Source: Stanieria cyanosphaera PCC 7437
GTDB taxonomy: Bacteria > Cyanobacteriota > Cyanobacteriia > Cyanobacteriales > Xenococcaceae
Direction: 5' to 3'
Assembly (NCBI RefSeq): GCF_000317575.1
Contig: NC_019748.1
Coordinates: forward strand, 3,554,501 to 3,618,500
DNA length: 64,000 bases
A program made the translations under genes and the position numbers. Below the pieces are notes generated by a model that was not told the DNA's origin, did no database searches, and was given only the letters and a program-made list of their open reading frames with translations. Shown here in pieces: positions 1-8,855 of the stretch; the stretch's first letter is position 1; the number at the start of each line of letters is the position of its first letter.

Positions 1-288
1 TGTTTTCGTCTCTTAGTACCAGGGGGACAAGTAATTATTCTCGATGGCAATCAAAAAACTCTTCGTCATACTGAATGGTTAACTAATATTTTTGAAGAAC
101 CATATATTCAAGCTTATGCTGCTAGCAGTGTTGATGCTTGGTTGGGTGCAGCAGGTTTTGTCAACATCCGTACCGAAGAAGTTTGGTTGACAAATCAAGT
201 TAGTTGGGGACAAAAACCAATCCCTAGCAATCATCCAATTCAATTACAATCAATAGATAATGGACAAATGCCATCACCTGCTTGGTAA
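1..288 (+). CDS. SAM-dependent methyltransferase, C-terminal part (5' end outside window)
   Basis: The reading frame is open from the first base to a TAA at 286-288 and encodes 95 residues. It begins inside the protein: RLLVPGGQVIILDG matches the strand after motif IV of class I methyltransferases, where a small-molecule methyltransferase has LKPGG followed by a hydrophobic strand. The rest has the usual C-terminal pattern of helix, then a GF.NI strand, then an acidic residue. The N-terminal SAM-binding motif lies outside the window, so the substrate cannot be named. The next gene is on the same strand 82 bases downstream. Confidence 0.7.
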   Translation, partial: CFRLLVPGGQVIILDGNQKTLRHTEWLTNIFEEPYIQAYAASSVDAWLGAAGFVNIRTEEVWLTNQVSWGQKPIPSNHPIQLQSIDNGQMPSPAW

Positions 289-370
289 GTTGGATCGATT
301 CATGGTTAATTGTTAACTAAGTTAGACAAAATATTAACCAATAGCAATTAACCATAATTATTAATTACAA

Positions 371-1072
371 ATGACTTTAAAAGCAATTTTATTTGACTTC
401 AACGGCGTAATTATTAATGACGAAGCGATTCATCAAGAACTAATTAATCATATTCTCCTCGGTGAAAATCTACGTCCAGAAGAATCAGAATATCGAGAAA
501 TTTGTTTGGGAAGAAGCGATCGCATTTGTCTCAAAAATATTCTCGTTCATCGCGGTAGATTTGTAACAGATGAATATATTGATAAATTAGTAGCCAATAA
601 AAGCCTAGCTTACCAAGAAAAATTAACACAATTAGAAACCTTACCTATTTATCCTGAAATAACAGAATTTCTAGCTCAAATTCAACAAAGAGGATTAATA
701 ATTGGTTTAGTTACAGGAGCATTAAAAGCAGAAGTACAATTAGTTCTACAACGTGCCAAGATAGAATCCTATTTTTCTGTCATAGTAGCTGGAGATGACA
801 TCAATCAAAGCAAACCCGAACCAGATGGCTATCTACTAGCAGTTCAATTAATTAATCAAAACAATCATAACCTCAATTTACAACCATCCGAATGTTTAGC
901 GATCGAAGATACCTATGCTGGAATTGAAGCTGCCAAAAAAGCTGGTATCCAAGTAGTAGGAATTGCCAACACCCATCCTTTTCATATGTTGCAGCGTAAA
1001 GCTAACTGGACAGTAGATTATTTATCTGATCTCGAACTAGATCGAATTAATCAAGTTTGTTTATCTCTCTAA
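371..1072 (+). CDS. HAD-superfamily hydrolase, beta-phosphoglucomutase-like, Asn variant of motif I
   Basis: This is a 233-residue haloacid dehalogenase-type protein of the subfamily with an alpha-helical cap (residues about 17-90), which includes phosphoglycolate phosphatases and beta-phosphoglucomutases. Motif I is DFNGV, with nucleophile Asp9. Motif II is Thr115 in LVTGA, motif III is Lys148 in SKPEPDGYL, and motif IV is Glu179-Asp180 in AIEDTYAGI. The second acidic residue of motif I, normally Asp and used as the general acid/base, is Asn11 here. A phosphatase or mutase role is the family expectation, and the substrate is unknown. It starts 82 bases after the methyltransferase fragment and ends 45 bases before tRNA-Ala. 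Confidence 0.85.
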   Translation: MTLKAILFDFNGVIINDEAIHQELINHILLGENLRPEESEYREICLGRSDRICLKNILVHRGRFVTDEYIDKLVANKSLAYQEKLTQLETLPIYPEITEFLAQIQQRGLIIGLVTGALKAEVQLVLQRAKIESYFSVIVAGDDINQSKPEPDGYLLAVQLINQNNHNLNLQPSECLAIEDTYAGIEAAKKAGIQVVGIANTHPFHMLQRKANWTVDYLSDLELDRINQVCLSL

Positions 1073-1117
1073 AGCTAACAAGGAATACAAAGGAGGATGT
1101 TAAAATACTTTTTAATT

Positions 1118-1190
1118 GGGGAATTAGCTCAGTTGGTAGAGTGCTGCGATCGCACCGCAGAGGTCAGGGGTTCGACCCCCCTATTCTCCA
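1118..1190 (+). tRNA. tRNA-Ala (anticodon CGC)
   Basis: This is a 73-nt cloverleaf. The acceptor GGGGAAT pairs with ATTCTCC (one G-U), with discriminator A at 1190 and no encoded CCA. The D stem is GCTC/GAGT. The anticodon stem CTGCG/CGCAG holds loop ATCGCAC, which puts CGC (1151-1153) at positions 34-36. The T arm is AGGGG-TTCGACC-CCCCT. The HIP1 octamer GCGATCGC at 1146-1153 covers half the anticodon stem and the whole anticodon. Downstream lies a remnant of the integrative-element family also seen at tRNA-Pro and tRNA-Val. Confidence 0.95.
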
Positions 1191-1840
1191 TTGTTTTGTA
1201 CAGTAGAATACACGGGGATTTTCACACCTAACCTCAGCTTGCTTTAGCACTCATTTACTCATTTCTTACTCACTTAACCTTCAATCTACCCTAATAGAGA
1301 GAGTAAAAAAAGAGTTTTCATCAAAAAAACTAGATCAAGCTCTCAAAGCAAGCTGGTAATTTTGACTGGTGTACCGCGTGACCATCTCTATTTTGCGCTC
1401 TACTGCTAATTTACAGGCTAAGACATCGTTACAGTGTGTTTTATCATGCGATCAAGGACAAAATCGAAGCTCATATATTGCTTTGTAAAGTTATCAAACG
1501 TTAACTTGCTTTAAAAAAGCTTTTTTTTGTAGTATTAGTTACAGAAAATATTTAATTATTAGCTTAAGCATAAGCATTTCACTAACCACTAATTACAAAT
1601 TAATCTTTGTAGTTGTGATTCAGGTTAGTTGAGAGTGAAATTGTGTCTAGCTAATCTGGTTGGCATTAATAAAACTACTTTCCAGATTGAAAGAGCTTAT
1701 ACTCAAGTTCTTAGAAGATTTTGTTGGTTTTGATGAATTTGATTGATCGACTACAGAGTCTTTAATTGACTAATTTTGCTCAATAACGAGATGCAAGGTG
1801 TGATAGACCAAATTTTGTTTCTTTATTCATCATTTCAGCT
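1191..1840. other. 650-bp gene-poor stretch after tRNA-Ala with mobile-element remnant
   Basis: No intact gene is visible. Bases 1254-1307 carry the conserved tRNA-flank block (separate entry). In plus frame, about 1391-1501, a short stop-bounded stretch reads ...YRLRHRYSVFYHAI...; this resembles box II (LRH) of tyrosine recombinases and may be an integrase relic, but it is only about 36 codons and its strand is opposite to that expected from the other two elements. A weak GCTT/AAGC hairpin followed by eight T lies near 1510-1530. The remainder (about 1560-1840) shows no convincing coding or RNA structure. Confidence 0.4.
1254..1307. repeat. tRNA-flank block of integrative-element family, copy C (tRNA-Ala)
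   Basis: The 54 bases begin TTTACTCATTTCTTACTCAC and end GAGTAAA. Aligned without gaps to 29644-29697 beside tRNA-Pro they match at 48 of 54 positions. A related stretch lies inverted at 36446-36500 beside tRNA-Val. The block starts 64 bases after the tRNA end. It contains direct TTACTCA repeats and an inverted TTTACTC/GAGTAAA pair, as expected of recombinase arm-binding sites. That function is inferred. Confidence 0.75.
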
Positions 1841-2110
1841 ATGGCAAAACTTGTTGTTCAACCAAAAGATTTTCAACCTCAATGGTGTTTTGTTCCTCTA
1901 AAGCAAAGCCATTATGAGAATCGTCAGCTTTATCCTCTCAATACTTGGGTGCGATTATTAGATTTACCCAATTCTTGGTGTGACGATGAAGCTTTACTCT
2001 TGTGTCAGCATTCCGATTCCGAATGGGTAGCTTGGATTCCTAATTATGGAGAAATGATTCTTCATCATAGTCAATTTTGTTTTGAGCCTCAATGGTCATC
2101 AGCTAGTTGA
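1841..2110 (+). CDS. Conserved small hypothetical protein
   Basis: The product is an 89-residue soluble protein rich in Trp (six, including QWCFV, TWVRLL, EWVAWIP) and Cys/His, with no signal peptide or membrane segment. I do not recognise a named family. Its composition and compactness are those of small single-domain cyanobacterial proteins. It starts with ATG after an A/T-rich leader. Its last 22 bases overlap the 3' end of ispE on the opposite strand, so the two genes are convergent with an antisense overlap. Function is unknown. Confidence 0.65.
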   Translation: MAKLVVQPKDFQPQWCFVPLKQSHYENRQLYPLNTWVRLLDLPNSWCDDEALLLCQHSDSEWVAWIPNYGEMILHHSQFCFEPQWSSAS

Positions 2111-3039
2111 ATTCCGCCACTAGAAAGCTTAGTAACCCACAAACTTAATTCAGGATCGCTTATACTTGCTTCTACTTGTTGTTTGACTTGTTGAGCTTTT
2201 TGTTCGGATTCACAAAGGGCAAAAACCGTAGGACCAGAACCAGACATCATTGTTCCTAAAACATCTAATTCAGCAAAAGCTATTTTTACTTGAGCTACTT
2301 GAGAATGGTGGGTTAAAACTATTTTTTCTAAGTCGTTGTACAGTAGTTTACCAATTTTTACTCCATTTTGCTCAATAATTGCTTTCACTAAGGGACTAGA
2401 ATGAACTTCTGCCCTTCGTAATTTAATATCTTCTGGATCGCTAAGATAAGATTGACTATATTGTTGGCGATAGGTTTGATAAGCCCAAGCAGTAGAAACG
2501 CTGAGATTGTTATATTTAGCGAGAACAACCCATAAATTATTGAGATTTCTAATTGGGTCTAGTTTTTCTCCTCGACCAGTTGCGATCGCAGTTCCTCCAG
2601 ATAGACAAAAAGGGATATCTGAACCTAATTGGGCTGCCAAATCTTGTAATTCTGGGTGAGTTAAACCGAGTTGCCACATCAAATTGAGTCCTACTAAAAC
2701 GGCTGCTGCATTGGTAGAACCTCCTGCCAAACCTGCTGCTACAGGAATATTTTTTTCAATAGTAAGATCAATCCCACCATAGTTGGCATAAACGTCGGGA
2801 AAAGTATCGCAAATTAGTTTAGCAGCCCGATAAGCCAAATTAGACTTGTCTTTAGGTACTTGAGGATGATTACAGTGAAGACGAATATCTTCGGCATCGC
2901 TTGGTTTGATGTGAATTTTGTCTGCTAGTTCGATGCTTTGCAAAATCATCACTAACTCATGAAATCCATCATAGCGATCGCCAAGTATTTCTAGATAAAG
3001 ATTAATTTTAGCAGGAGCAATTAAAGAATAAGAATGCAT
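2089..3039 (-). CDS. ispE: 4-diphosphocytidyl-2-C-methyl-D-erythritol kinase
   Basis: IspE phosphorylates CDP-methylerythritol with ATP in the cytosolic methylerythritol phosphate pathway to isoprenoids, which in a cyanobacterium feeds carotenoids, phytol and quinone side chains. The 316 residues show the GHMP-kinase layout: APAKINLYL at 8-16 with Lys11, the ATP loop GLAGGSTNAAA at 103-113, SDIPF with Asp141, and the C-terminal GHMP motif MMSGSGPTVFAL. The length is normal for the family. The ATG at 3037-3039 fits the conserved N-terminus. It is monocistronic as far as seen, and its 3' end overlaps the small convergent gene by 22 bases. Confidence 0.96.
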   Translation of the reverse strand: MHSYSLIAPAKINLYLEILGDRYDGFHELVMILQSIELADKIHIKPSDAEDIRLHCNHPQVPKDKSNLAYRAAKLICDTFPDVYANYGGIDLTIEKNIPVAAGLAGGSTNAAAVLVGLNLMWQLGLTHPELQDLAAQLGSDIPFCLSGGTAIATGRGEKLDPIRNLNNLWVVLAKYNNLSVSTAWAYQTYRQQYSQSYLSDPEDIKLRRAEVHSSPLVKAIIEQNGVKIGKLLYNDLEKIVLTHHSQVAQVKIAFAELDVLGTMMSGSGPTVFALCESEQKAQQVKQQVEASISDPELSLWVTKLSSGGIQLADDH

Positions 3040-3760
3040 AGTTGCTGTTTAAGAGGAAAAGTAAAACCCAGAAAGATTATTTTACAACTGTGTTTAGTCT
3101 TATTTTCTTTAGAATTAAGCATTGCAAATGTTAATCTTGGGCAGAAGCGATCGCTTTACAGGTAAAGTTCTGACTCAACCGACAAATTTTATACCGTCAG
3201 TTTGCAGGCAAATTTTTATGCTGCGTGTTCTTTTAACTAATCTATCACCTCATCAACATTTTTATCAGGTGGAAAAACTGGATAGAAGACTTGAAGATCA
3301 GATTATTAATTTTTTGGTAAAGCTTATTTTTTGGTTATTTAGCTAAATTCCTGGTAATTACTGAGTTTAATCTCTCAAAAATATAAAAATATTGTCTATT
3401 GTAAATAAAATTTAGTTGTAGTGAAGACTATTTATTACTGCGGAGTCTAAAAATATTTAGCAACTATAAAATTATTGATTTATTTAAAATTGAATAACTA
3501 TTTTTACTAATATACAAAGAATGAAATTCCCGATTTAATAAGATATACAAAGAAAACGTCGATTAGATTTAATCAAGTCAAACTATTATCTAAATTCTCA
3601 ATTTTTACTTTGAAATAACTTAATGCTCCTTCTCTAAATTTAATTTTTTGCCTATACTGTTCCAGGTATAGGTTTTTTTTTGTTTAAAATTTTCGGAAAG
3701 TGACTTCTTTAACTATTTAGATAAGCTTAGATCAGCATAACAGTCTTAAAATTATCGTCA
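3040..3760. other. 720-bp intergenic stretch, possible small RNA or long leader
   Basis: The region lies between divergently placed ispE and the antiporter gene. It is strongly AT-rich. The only ORF (3122-3346 +) has no recognisable motif, poor codon quality and no Shine-Dalgarno sequence, so I do not call it. A good intrinsic terminator for the plus strand lies at 3651-3681, 80 bases before the antiporter start. This implies that something is transcribed to the right within 3040-3650: a small RNA or an attenuated leader. Confidence 0.4.
3651..3681 (+). terminator. Intrinsic terminator upstream of the CPA2 antiporter
   Basis: CCTATAC (3651-3657) pairs perfectly with GTATAGG (3666-3672) over an 8-base loop and is followed directly by nine T (3673-3681). 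The reverse orientation lacks a T tract, so it acts on plus-strand transcripts. No convincing gene lies upstream on that strand. Confidence 0.75.
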
Positions 3761-5806
3761 ATGCAATATTTTCAATTTATTCCTCGCTGCTTAGACACAT
3801 TTGCTTTATTTCCTGCACCTATTACCGATCCGGTGGCAGTATTTTTAGTTATTTTGACAATTATGCTGCTAGCACCTTTATTATTTGAACGACTCCGCTT
3901 ACCAGGAATTGTCGGTTTAATTCTAGCAGGAGTAATAGTTGGTCCTAATGGATTAGGTTTATTAGAAAGAGACAGCAATATTATTTTATTGGGAACAGTT
4001 GGCTTACTGTTTCTCATGTTTATGGCAGGATTGGAAACTAGTCTTGACGATCTTAAAGATAACGGTGATAAAGCCCTAATTTTTGGATTAGCAACCTTTA
4101 TTCTGCCAATGATCATCGGTACTTTGGCGATGCGTCCCCTAGGATACGGTTGGTTAGCAGCGATTTTAGTAGCTTCTTGTTTTGCTTCTCATACCTTACT
4201 CGCTTTACCAATTCTCAGTAAACAGGGGATTATGAAAACTCCTGTAGTAACCGCCACGTTGGGGGGTACTTTAATTACTAACGTATTAGCTTTACTTGTT
4301 TTAGCTGTAGTAGTTAAGGCACACGGAGGTAATTTAACCCTCAGTTTTTGGTTATTTATCATTCCTGCTTTGGCAATCTATACTTTTGCTACTTTGTGGG
4401 GAATCCCCAAACTTGGACGTTGGTTTTTTCTTCGTTTCGGACACAATGAAGAGGCAGAATTTATTTTTGTGTTGGCAACTCTCTTTGTTGCTTCTTATTT
4501 AGCAAGTTTGATTGAAATTGAGCCGATTATTGGCGCTTTTTTAGCAGGAATTGCTCTTACTCCTTTGATTCCTCAATTAAGTCCTTTGATGAATCGAATT
4601 CAATTTATTGGTAATACTTTGTTTGTTCCCTTCTTTTTAATTTCGGTAGGGATGCTAATTGACCCTTTAATTTTGATTAGAGAACCAAAATCAATTTTAG
4701 TTGCAGGGGTGATGATTGGTGCAGAAGTTGTTAGTAAATTTATTGCTGCTTGGGGAACAGCCAGATTTTTGGGGTTTCGTTTTCCCGATACGATGGTGAT
4801 GTTTGGTTTATCAGTGGCACAAGCTGCTTCTACTCTCGCTGCCATTACGGTTGCCTACTCAATCAACTTGGTAGATCAATTAACTGTTAATGGTATTATT
4901 GCCATGATCTTAGTGACTTGTATTGCGTCGCCTTGGTTGATTGAACAATGGGGCAGAAAAGTTCAACCACCGATTAAAAAACAATCTCATCAACCTAGTA
5001 AAACTTCTTCTTTAACTCATAGAGTATTAGTACCCGTTGCTAACCCCAATACTGAAAACAACCTCCTCAATTTAGCTTTGATTTTAGCTAAAGCTTCGGG
5101 GGGTACTTTATTACCGCTTCATGTTTTGTTCGATCAACTTGAACCGATTTCTCAAAACTCAATTACTGAACAAACTCGCTTGTTAAATACTGCCGAAGAC
5201 TTAGCCCATGCTGCTAATACTAAAGTAGAAACTATTGGTAGAGTAGATGATGGGATTGAAAAAGGTATTGTTCGGACTGCCATTGAGAAAAACGCCAGTT
5301 TAATTATCTGTGGTTGGAAAGGTTATTCTACCTATCAAGAAAACTTTTTTGGTAGTATCCTCGATCATGTCGCACAGCGATCGCCTGTACCCATGTTGAT
5401 TACTCGTTTTACTCAACCAATTGCTTATACTACCAGGGTTTTACTCGCTACCACTAAGCAGCAAGCGATGGCTGCCGAATTTCCTCAAATGATTCAAATG
5501 GCTCGATTTTTAGCTACAGAACTCAAAGCTAATTTAGAAGTTATTTTAGTATTTGGTAAGCAACAACATGCAGTTTTAGAACCTCAAGGGTTGAACATAG
5601 ATTCAGACATTACTTTAAAACAGTTGCGAGGTAATTTTATTAAAACCGTTTCCGAGCAATTAAGCAAAGATGATTTATTACTTTTAAGAGTCAGTACTGA
5701 TTCCAATCCGATACTGAAAAGAAAAGCTGTAGGTGCAGTCCCCAGTGCGATCGCATCTGCTCATCCCGATTTATCAATGGTTTTGGTTCATTTTCCGATT
5801 AATTAA
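3761..5806 (+). CDS. CPA2-family Na+(K+)/H+ antiporter with C-terminal UspA-like domains
   Basis: This membrane exchanger has 681 residues. Residues about 20-405 are the Kef/NapA-type Na_H_exchanger domain: a dozen hydrophobic helices, LRLPGIVGLILAGVIVGPNG near 46-65, and an EPIIGAFLAGIAL segment in the second half. Residues about 425-680 are soluble and contain two universal-stress-like units; one has ...IICGWKG... followed by GSILDHVAQRSPVPMLITR, the usual UspA end. Cyanobacteria carry several such exchangers for salt and pH homeostasis in the plasma or thylakoid membrane; which ion is used cannot be read from sequence. The terminator at 3651-3681 may act in its leader. The neighbouring convergent gene is a second antiporter of the CPA1 family. 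Confidence 0.9.
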   Translation: MQYFQFIPRCLDTFALFPAPITDPVAVFLVILTIMLLAPLLFERLRLPGIVGLILAGVIVGPNGLGLLERDSNIILLGTVGLLFLMFMAGLETSLDDLKDNGDKALIFGLATFILPMIIGTLAMRPLGYGWLAAILVASCFASHTLLALPILSKQGIMKTPVVTATLGGTLITNVLALLVLAVVVKAHGGNLTLSFWLFIIPALAIYTFATLWGIPKLGRWFFLRFGHNEEAEFIFVLATLFVASYLASLIEIEPIIGAFLAGIALTPLIPQLSPLMNRIQFIGNTLFVPFFLISVGMLIDPLILIREPKSILVAGVMIGAEVVSKFIAAWGTARFLGFRFPDTMVMFGLSVAQAASTLAAITVAYSINLVDQLTVNGIIAMILVTCIASPWLIEQWGRKVQPPIKKQSHQPSKTSSLTHRVLVPVANPNTENNLLNLALILAKASGGTLLPLHVLFDQLEPISQNSITEQTRLLNTAEDLAHAANTKVETIGRVDDGIEKGIVRTAIEKNASLIICGWKGYSTYQENFFGSILDHVAQRSPVPMLITRFTQPIAYTTRVLLATTKQQAMAAEFPQMIQMARFLATELKANLEVILVFGKQQHAVLEPQGLNIDSDITLKQLRGNFIKTVSEQLSKDDLLLLRVSTDSNPILKRKAVGAVPSAIASAHPDLSMVLVHFPIN

Positions 5807-5830
5807 AACCCTAAAGTTTTGATAACTGAT

Positions 5831-5858
5831 GTAGGTACAAGTCATGAATTGTACCTAC
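5831..5858. terminator. Hairpin between convergent antiporter genes, probable bidirectional terminator
   Basis: GTAGGTACAA (5831-5840) and TTGTACCTAC (5849-5858) form a perfect 10-bp stem with an 8-base loop. It is centred in the 63-bp gap between the two convergent stop codons. There is no long T tract on either side, so termination would be weak or factor-assisted. Confidence 0.6.
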
Positions 5859-5869
5859 TAATAACTAAA

Positions 5870-7435
5870 TCAATCTGCTGCTTGAGCGATAATTTCTTGT
5901 AAGACAGGAGAAAGATTATGATTTAATTGCCCTACTCGAATTAATTCGGCATAAGTATTGGCTTCAATGTCTAATAATTGTTCTTTGAACTGTTCCATTG
6001 CTAGCGAGCGCAAGTTGGAATGTTCTTTATGCATTTTGGCAATTTTTTGTTCAATACTTTGTAATTCTCCTTTCACTAATCCTTGTTGATAACGATAAAA
6101 TTCTGGTTCAATTTCTGGAACAAGATCTGTAGTTGCTAAAAAATTAATTACTCTTTTTAAAGCAATGCGACGAGCCAATAATTCTAAATATTCTTGTCTT
6201 AAAGGTTGGTCACCAATTAAATTTAATTTTGCTAATAACCACTGAGTAGTTAAACCTTGAACTAATAAAGTAAACAAAACTACTCCAAATACGGTATCAA
6301 TTATTTCTTGTCTACCTGATAATAAAGCAGGAACACTTAAAGCCACAGCAATCGAAACCGAACCTCTTAAACCACCCCACCAAAGTACAGTTTGTTCCCG
6401 CCAATTAAGTTTGATTGAACTAAATAAATTACTAATACTACCCAAACCATAAATGACAATTGCTCTAGTAATTAAAACAAACGCGATCGCGACACTAATC
6501 AAATCTAAATTATTAATTAAACTAGTAAAATTAATTTGATCGCCAATCAACAAAAAGACAATTGAATTCACAAAAAAAGCTAAAAATTCCCAGAATTCAG
6601 AAACTAATAATCGAGTACGGGGATTCATGCCAATTCGAGAACCAAAATTACCTAAAATAATTCCTACTGTAACCACCCCAATTACTCCTGAACCTCCTAA
6701 TTCTTCGGTAATTAAATAAGTACCATAAGCAGAAACCAAAGTTAGAGATTGTTCAACTAAAGGTAAATCAAATCTTTGAGTTAAATAAGAAATTCCAAAA
6801 CCAATAATACAACCAATTCCTAACCCAAGACCCACAAAAGTAGTAAAACGAGTAATAGTTGTTGGTAAAGAAAATTCTTCCAAACCTAACGGAATTCCTA
6901 CTAATAATAAAAAGGCAACTACTGCAACACCATCATTAAATAAACTTTCTCCTTCCATTAAAATTGTCAGGCGTTTGCTCGCACCTAATTCTCGAAACAA
7001 AGCTACCACAGAAACAGGATCGGTAGCTGATAAACTAGCTCCTATTAATAAAGCAGTTGAGAGTGATAAAGTTGTCAATTGACTCAAAGCAAAAGCAACT
7101 CCAATCACAGAAATAACAACTCCTAACACAGCAAACATGATCACTGGTACTAAATTTTCTTTTAAACTCTGCCAGCGAATATTCCAAGCTGCTTCAAATA
7201 ATAAAGGAGGTAAAAATATTTCTAAAATTAATTCTGGTGAAAGATTTACTAAACGAATATCGACAAAAGCCAAGCCCAAACCAACAATTACTAAAAGAAG
7301 AGTGTAAGGAATTCTTCTAAACCAACTAAAAATTTTTGAAACTGTTGCAACACTTAAAGAGACAGATAAAACAATTAAAAATTGTTCAAGATTGCCTTTA
7401 ATTGAAACTTCAGCCATACTAGACTCAAGAGTCAT
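5870..7435 (-). CDS. CPA1-family Na+/H+ antiporter (NhaP type)
   Basis: This 521-residue membrane exchanger has about twelve helices in the first 410 residues and a charged cytoplasmic tail of about 110. Diagnostic CPA1 motifs are SATDPVSVVALFRELGASKR with the ATDP core near residue 140, and EGESLFNDGVAVVAF shortly after, where the ND pair binds the ion. The C-terminal part (LVPEIEPEFYRYQQG onward) matches tails of cyanobacterial NhaS/NhaP proteins. It exports Na+ in exchange for protons in salt and alkaline stress, by family inference. The start ATG at 7433-7435 lies 212 bases from the divergent response-regulator gene. Confidence 0.9.
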   Translation of the reverse strand: MTLESSMAEVSIKGNLEQFLIVLSVSLSVATVSKIFSWFRRIPYTLLLVIVGLGLAFVDIRLVNLSPELILEIFLPPLLFEAAWNIRWQSLKENLVPVIMFAVLGVVISVIGVAFALSQLTTLSLSTALLIGASLSATDPVSVVALFRELGASKRLTILMEGESLFNDGVAVVAFLLLVGIPLGLEEFSLPTTITRFTTFVGLGLGIGCIIGFGISYLTQRFDLPLVEQSLTLVSAYGTYLITEELGGSGVIGVVTVGIILGNFGSRIGMNPRTRLLVSEFWEFLAFFVNSIVFLLIGDQINFTSLINNLDLISVAIAFVLITRAIVIYGLGSISNLFSSIKLNWREQTVLWWGGLRGSVSIAVALSVPALLSGRQEIIDTVFGVVLFTLLVQGLTTQWLLAKLNLIGDQPLRQEYLELLARRIALKRVINFLATTDLVPEIEPEFYRYQQGLVKGELQSIEQKIAKMHKEHSNLRSLAMEQFKEQLLDIEANTYAELIRVGQLNHNLSPVLQEIIAQAAD

Positions 7436-7647
7436 GAAAACACTCCTAAAACTAAAAAAAACAACTTAGATTTACTATCTATCTAGTCAATCCCAATTAT
7501 TAAAACTCTATTTTCCAGTCAAAATTATTAATATCTTTACATATAATTGAAGAATTAACCTTCAACTATAAAACTATAAAGCGATCGTTTAAGATCTATT
7601 GCAAGCCTAAATATACTATTTATCTAAATTTTGATCGGGTATATTAA

Positions 7648-8694
7648 ATGATTAGTATTTTATTAGTAGATGACCAAGCTCTTCTCTGTGAAGTGCTAAA
7701 AACCTGGCTAGAGGTAGAACAAGATTTTCAGGTGGTTGGAGTAGCTCATAATGGGGAACAAGCTCTTGATCAAGTCGAAGTACTTCAACCCGATATCGTT
7801 TTGATGGACATCGATATGCCAGGCATGAATGGCTTAAGTGCTACCAAAATTATTTGTGAGCGTTTTCCTCAAGTTAAAGTTATTTTCTTAAGTGCGCATG
7901 ATGATGATAATTATTTAGGAAAATCTTTAAAAGCTGGTGCTAAAGGTTATTTACTCAAAAATACTACTGCTGAAGAATTAGCTCATAAAATTCGGGCGGT
8001 TTATCATAATCAAACTCCGTCTTTACCGAAGAGCGATGATAGTGTTATCGTCCTTAAAACCCAACTAGAAGAGTTAATAGAAACTTATCGTCATAAATTC
8101 CAAAAACAACTAGAAGAAGGGCAATTTTTTCTAGAAACACTTAATCAAACTAATAATTATGAGCATAAAATTCAACAACGTTTGAATGAATTAGAAAACT
8201 TATTGATAGATAAAATAGATAATTGCGATCAACGTTTAATTCAGTTAGAAATTATTAATGGCAATACTTGGGAATCATTGCGTAGTGAAGCTCTAGAGCT
8301 ACAAACTCAAATGAATGAATCTAATCGCAATTTAAGTTCTCAAATGAATCAACAAATAGTTAATTTGAGAAGGGAATTAGATACTCAATTAGCGAATGCT
8401 TTAGAAGATTGGGCTCGTCAAAGGGCTGCTTTACAAGAATGGGCGGTGCAAAGAGATGAAATGCGCCCTTCGTTAGAAGAATTTGAAATTAAATATCGCA
8501 CTGAATTAATGGCAGTAATTAATCCGATGAGAGCTTCTTTTCGTGATATCGACAAGCAAATGCGAATGATGCGTAATTGTATGATCGCAGCTATTTTAAC
8601 TGCTGCTATGTCTCTTAGTTTGGCTAGTTGGGTATTAGTTTCTCATGGGCATGAGAATAATTCACCCGCAGCCAATACCAGTGAAGTTAATTAA
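7648..8694 (+). CDS. Response regulator with receiver domain, coiled coil and C-terminal membrane anchor
   Basis: Residues 1-120 are a receiver domain of NarL-like sequence: acidic pair Asp8-Asp9, phospho-acceptor Asp54 in VLMDIDMPG, Ser82 in IFLSAHDD, and Lys104 in GYLLKNTT. The usual DNA-binding HTH output is absent. It is replaced by about 170 residues of Gln/Glu/Leu-rich helix with heptad character (about 140-310) and then a single hydrophobic segment near 312-335 (MIAAILTAAMSLSLASWVLV) before a short polar tail. The product should therefore be tethered to a membrane by its C-terminus with the receiver in the cytoplasm. There is no histidine kinase next to it. Output by protein-protein contact through the coiled coil is inferred. 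The gene is divergent from the CPA1 antiporter. Confidence 0.85.
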   Translation: MISILLVDDQALLCEVLKTWLEVEQDFQVVGVAHNGEQALDQVEVLQPDIVLMDIDMPGMNGLSATKIICERFPQVKVIFLSAHDDDNYLGKSLKAGAKGYLLKNTTAEELAHKIRAVYHNQTPSLPKSDDSVIVLKTQLEELIETYRHKFQKQLEEGQFFLETLNQTNNYEHKIQQRLNELENLLIDKIDNCDQRLIQLEIINGNTWESLRSEALELQTQMNESNRNLSSQMNQQIVNLRRELDTQLANALEDWARQRAALQEWAVQRDEMRPSLEEFEIKYRTELMAVINPMRASFRDIDKQMRMMRNCMIAAILTAAMSLSLASWVLVSHGHENNSPAANTSEVN

Positions 8695-8800
8695 CAATTA
8701 ATAGTAAACAGTTGATTTAAACTAATAATTGTAAAGACGTTTCTATCGATCACTGTTAATCGTCGATTGTTAATGGTTGATGGTTAGCAACTAAATAACT

Positions 8801-8828
8801 GTACGGGGGAACGTTCGTTAGCCCCTAC
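8801..8828. repeat. Palindromic dispersed repeat, degenerate copy
   Basis: This 28-bp imperfect palindrome has GTACGGGG on the left and CCCCTAC on the right around GAACGTTCGTTA. It matches the pattern of the common cyanobacterial dispersed palindrome (GTAGGGGCGAAC with the inverted half). It lies 27 bases before the helicase start. Confidence 0.5.
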
Positions 8829-8855
8829 TGCTAACTGCTCACTGGTAACTGAGAT

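Noticed and set aside
3122-3346. 74-codon plus-strand frame after ispE
   Set aside because: No motif, no ribosome binding site, biased composition and a strong terminator far downstream; likely chance.
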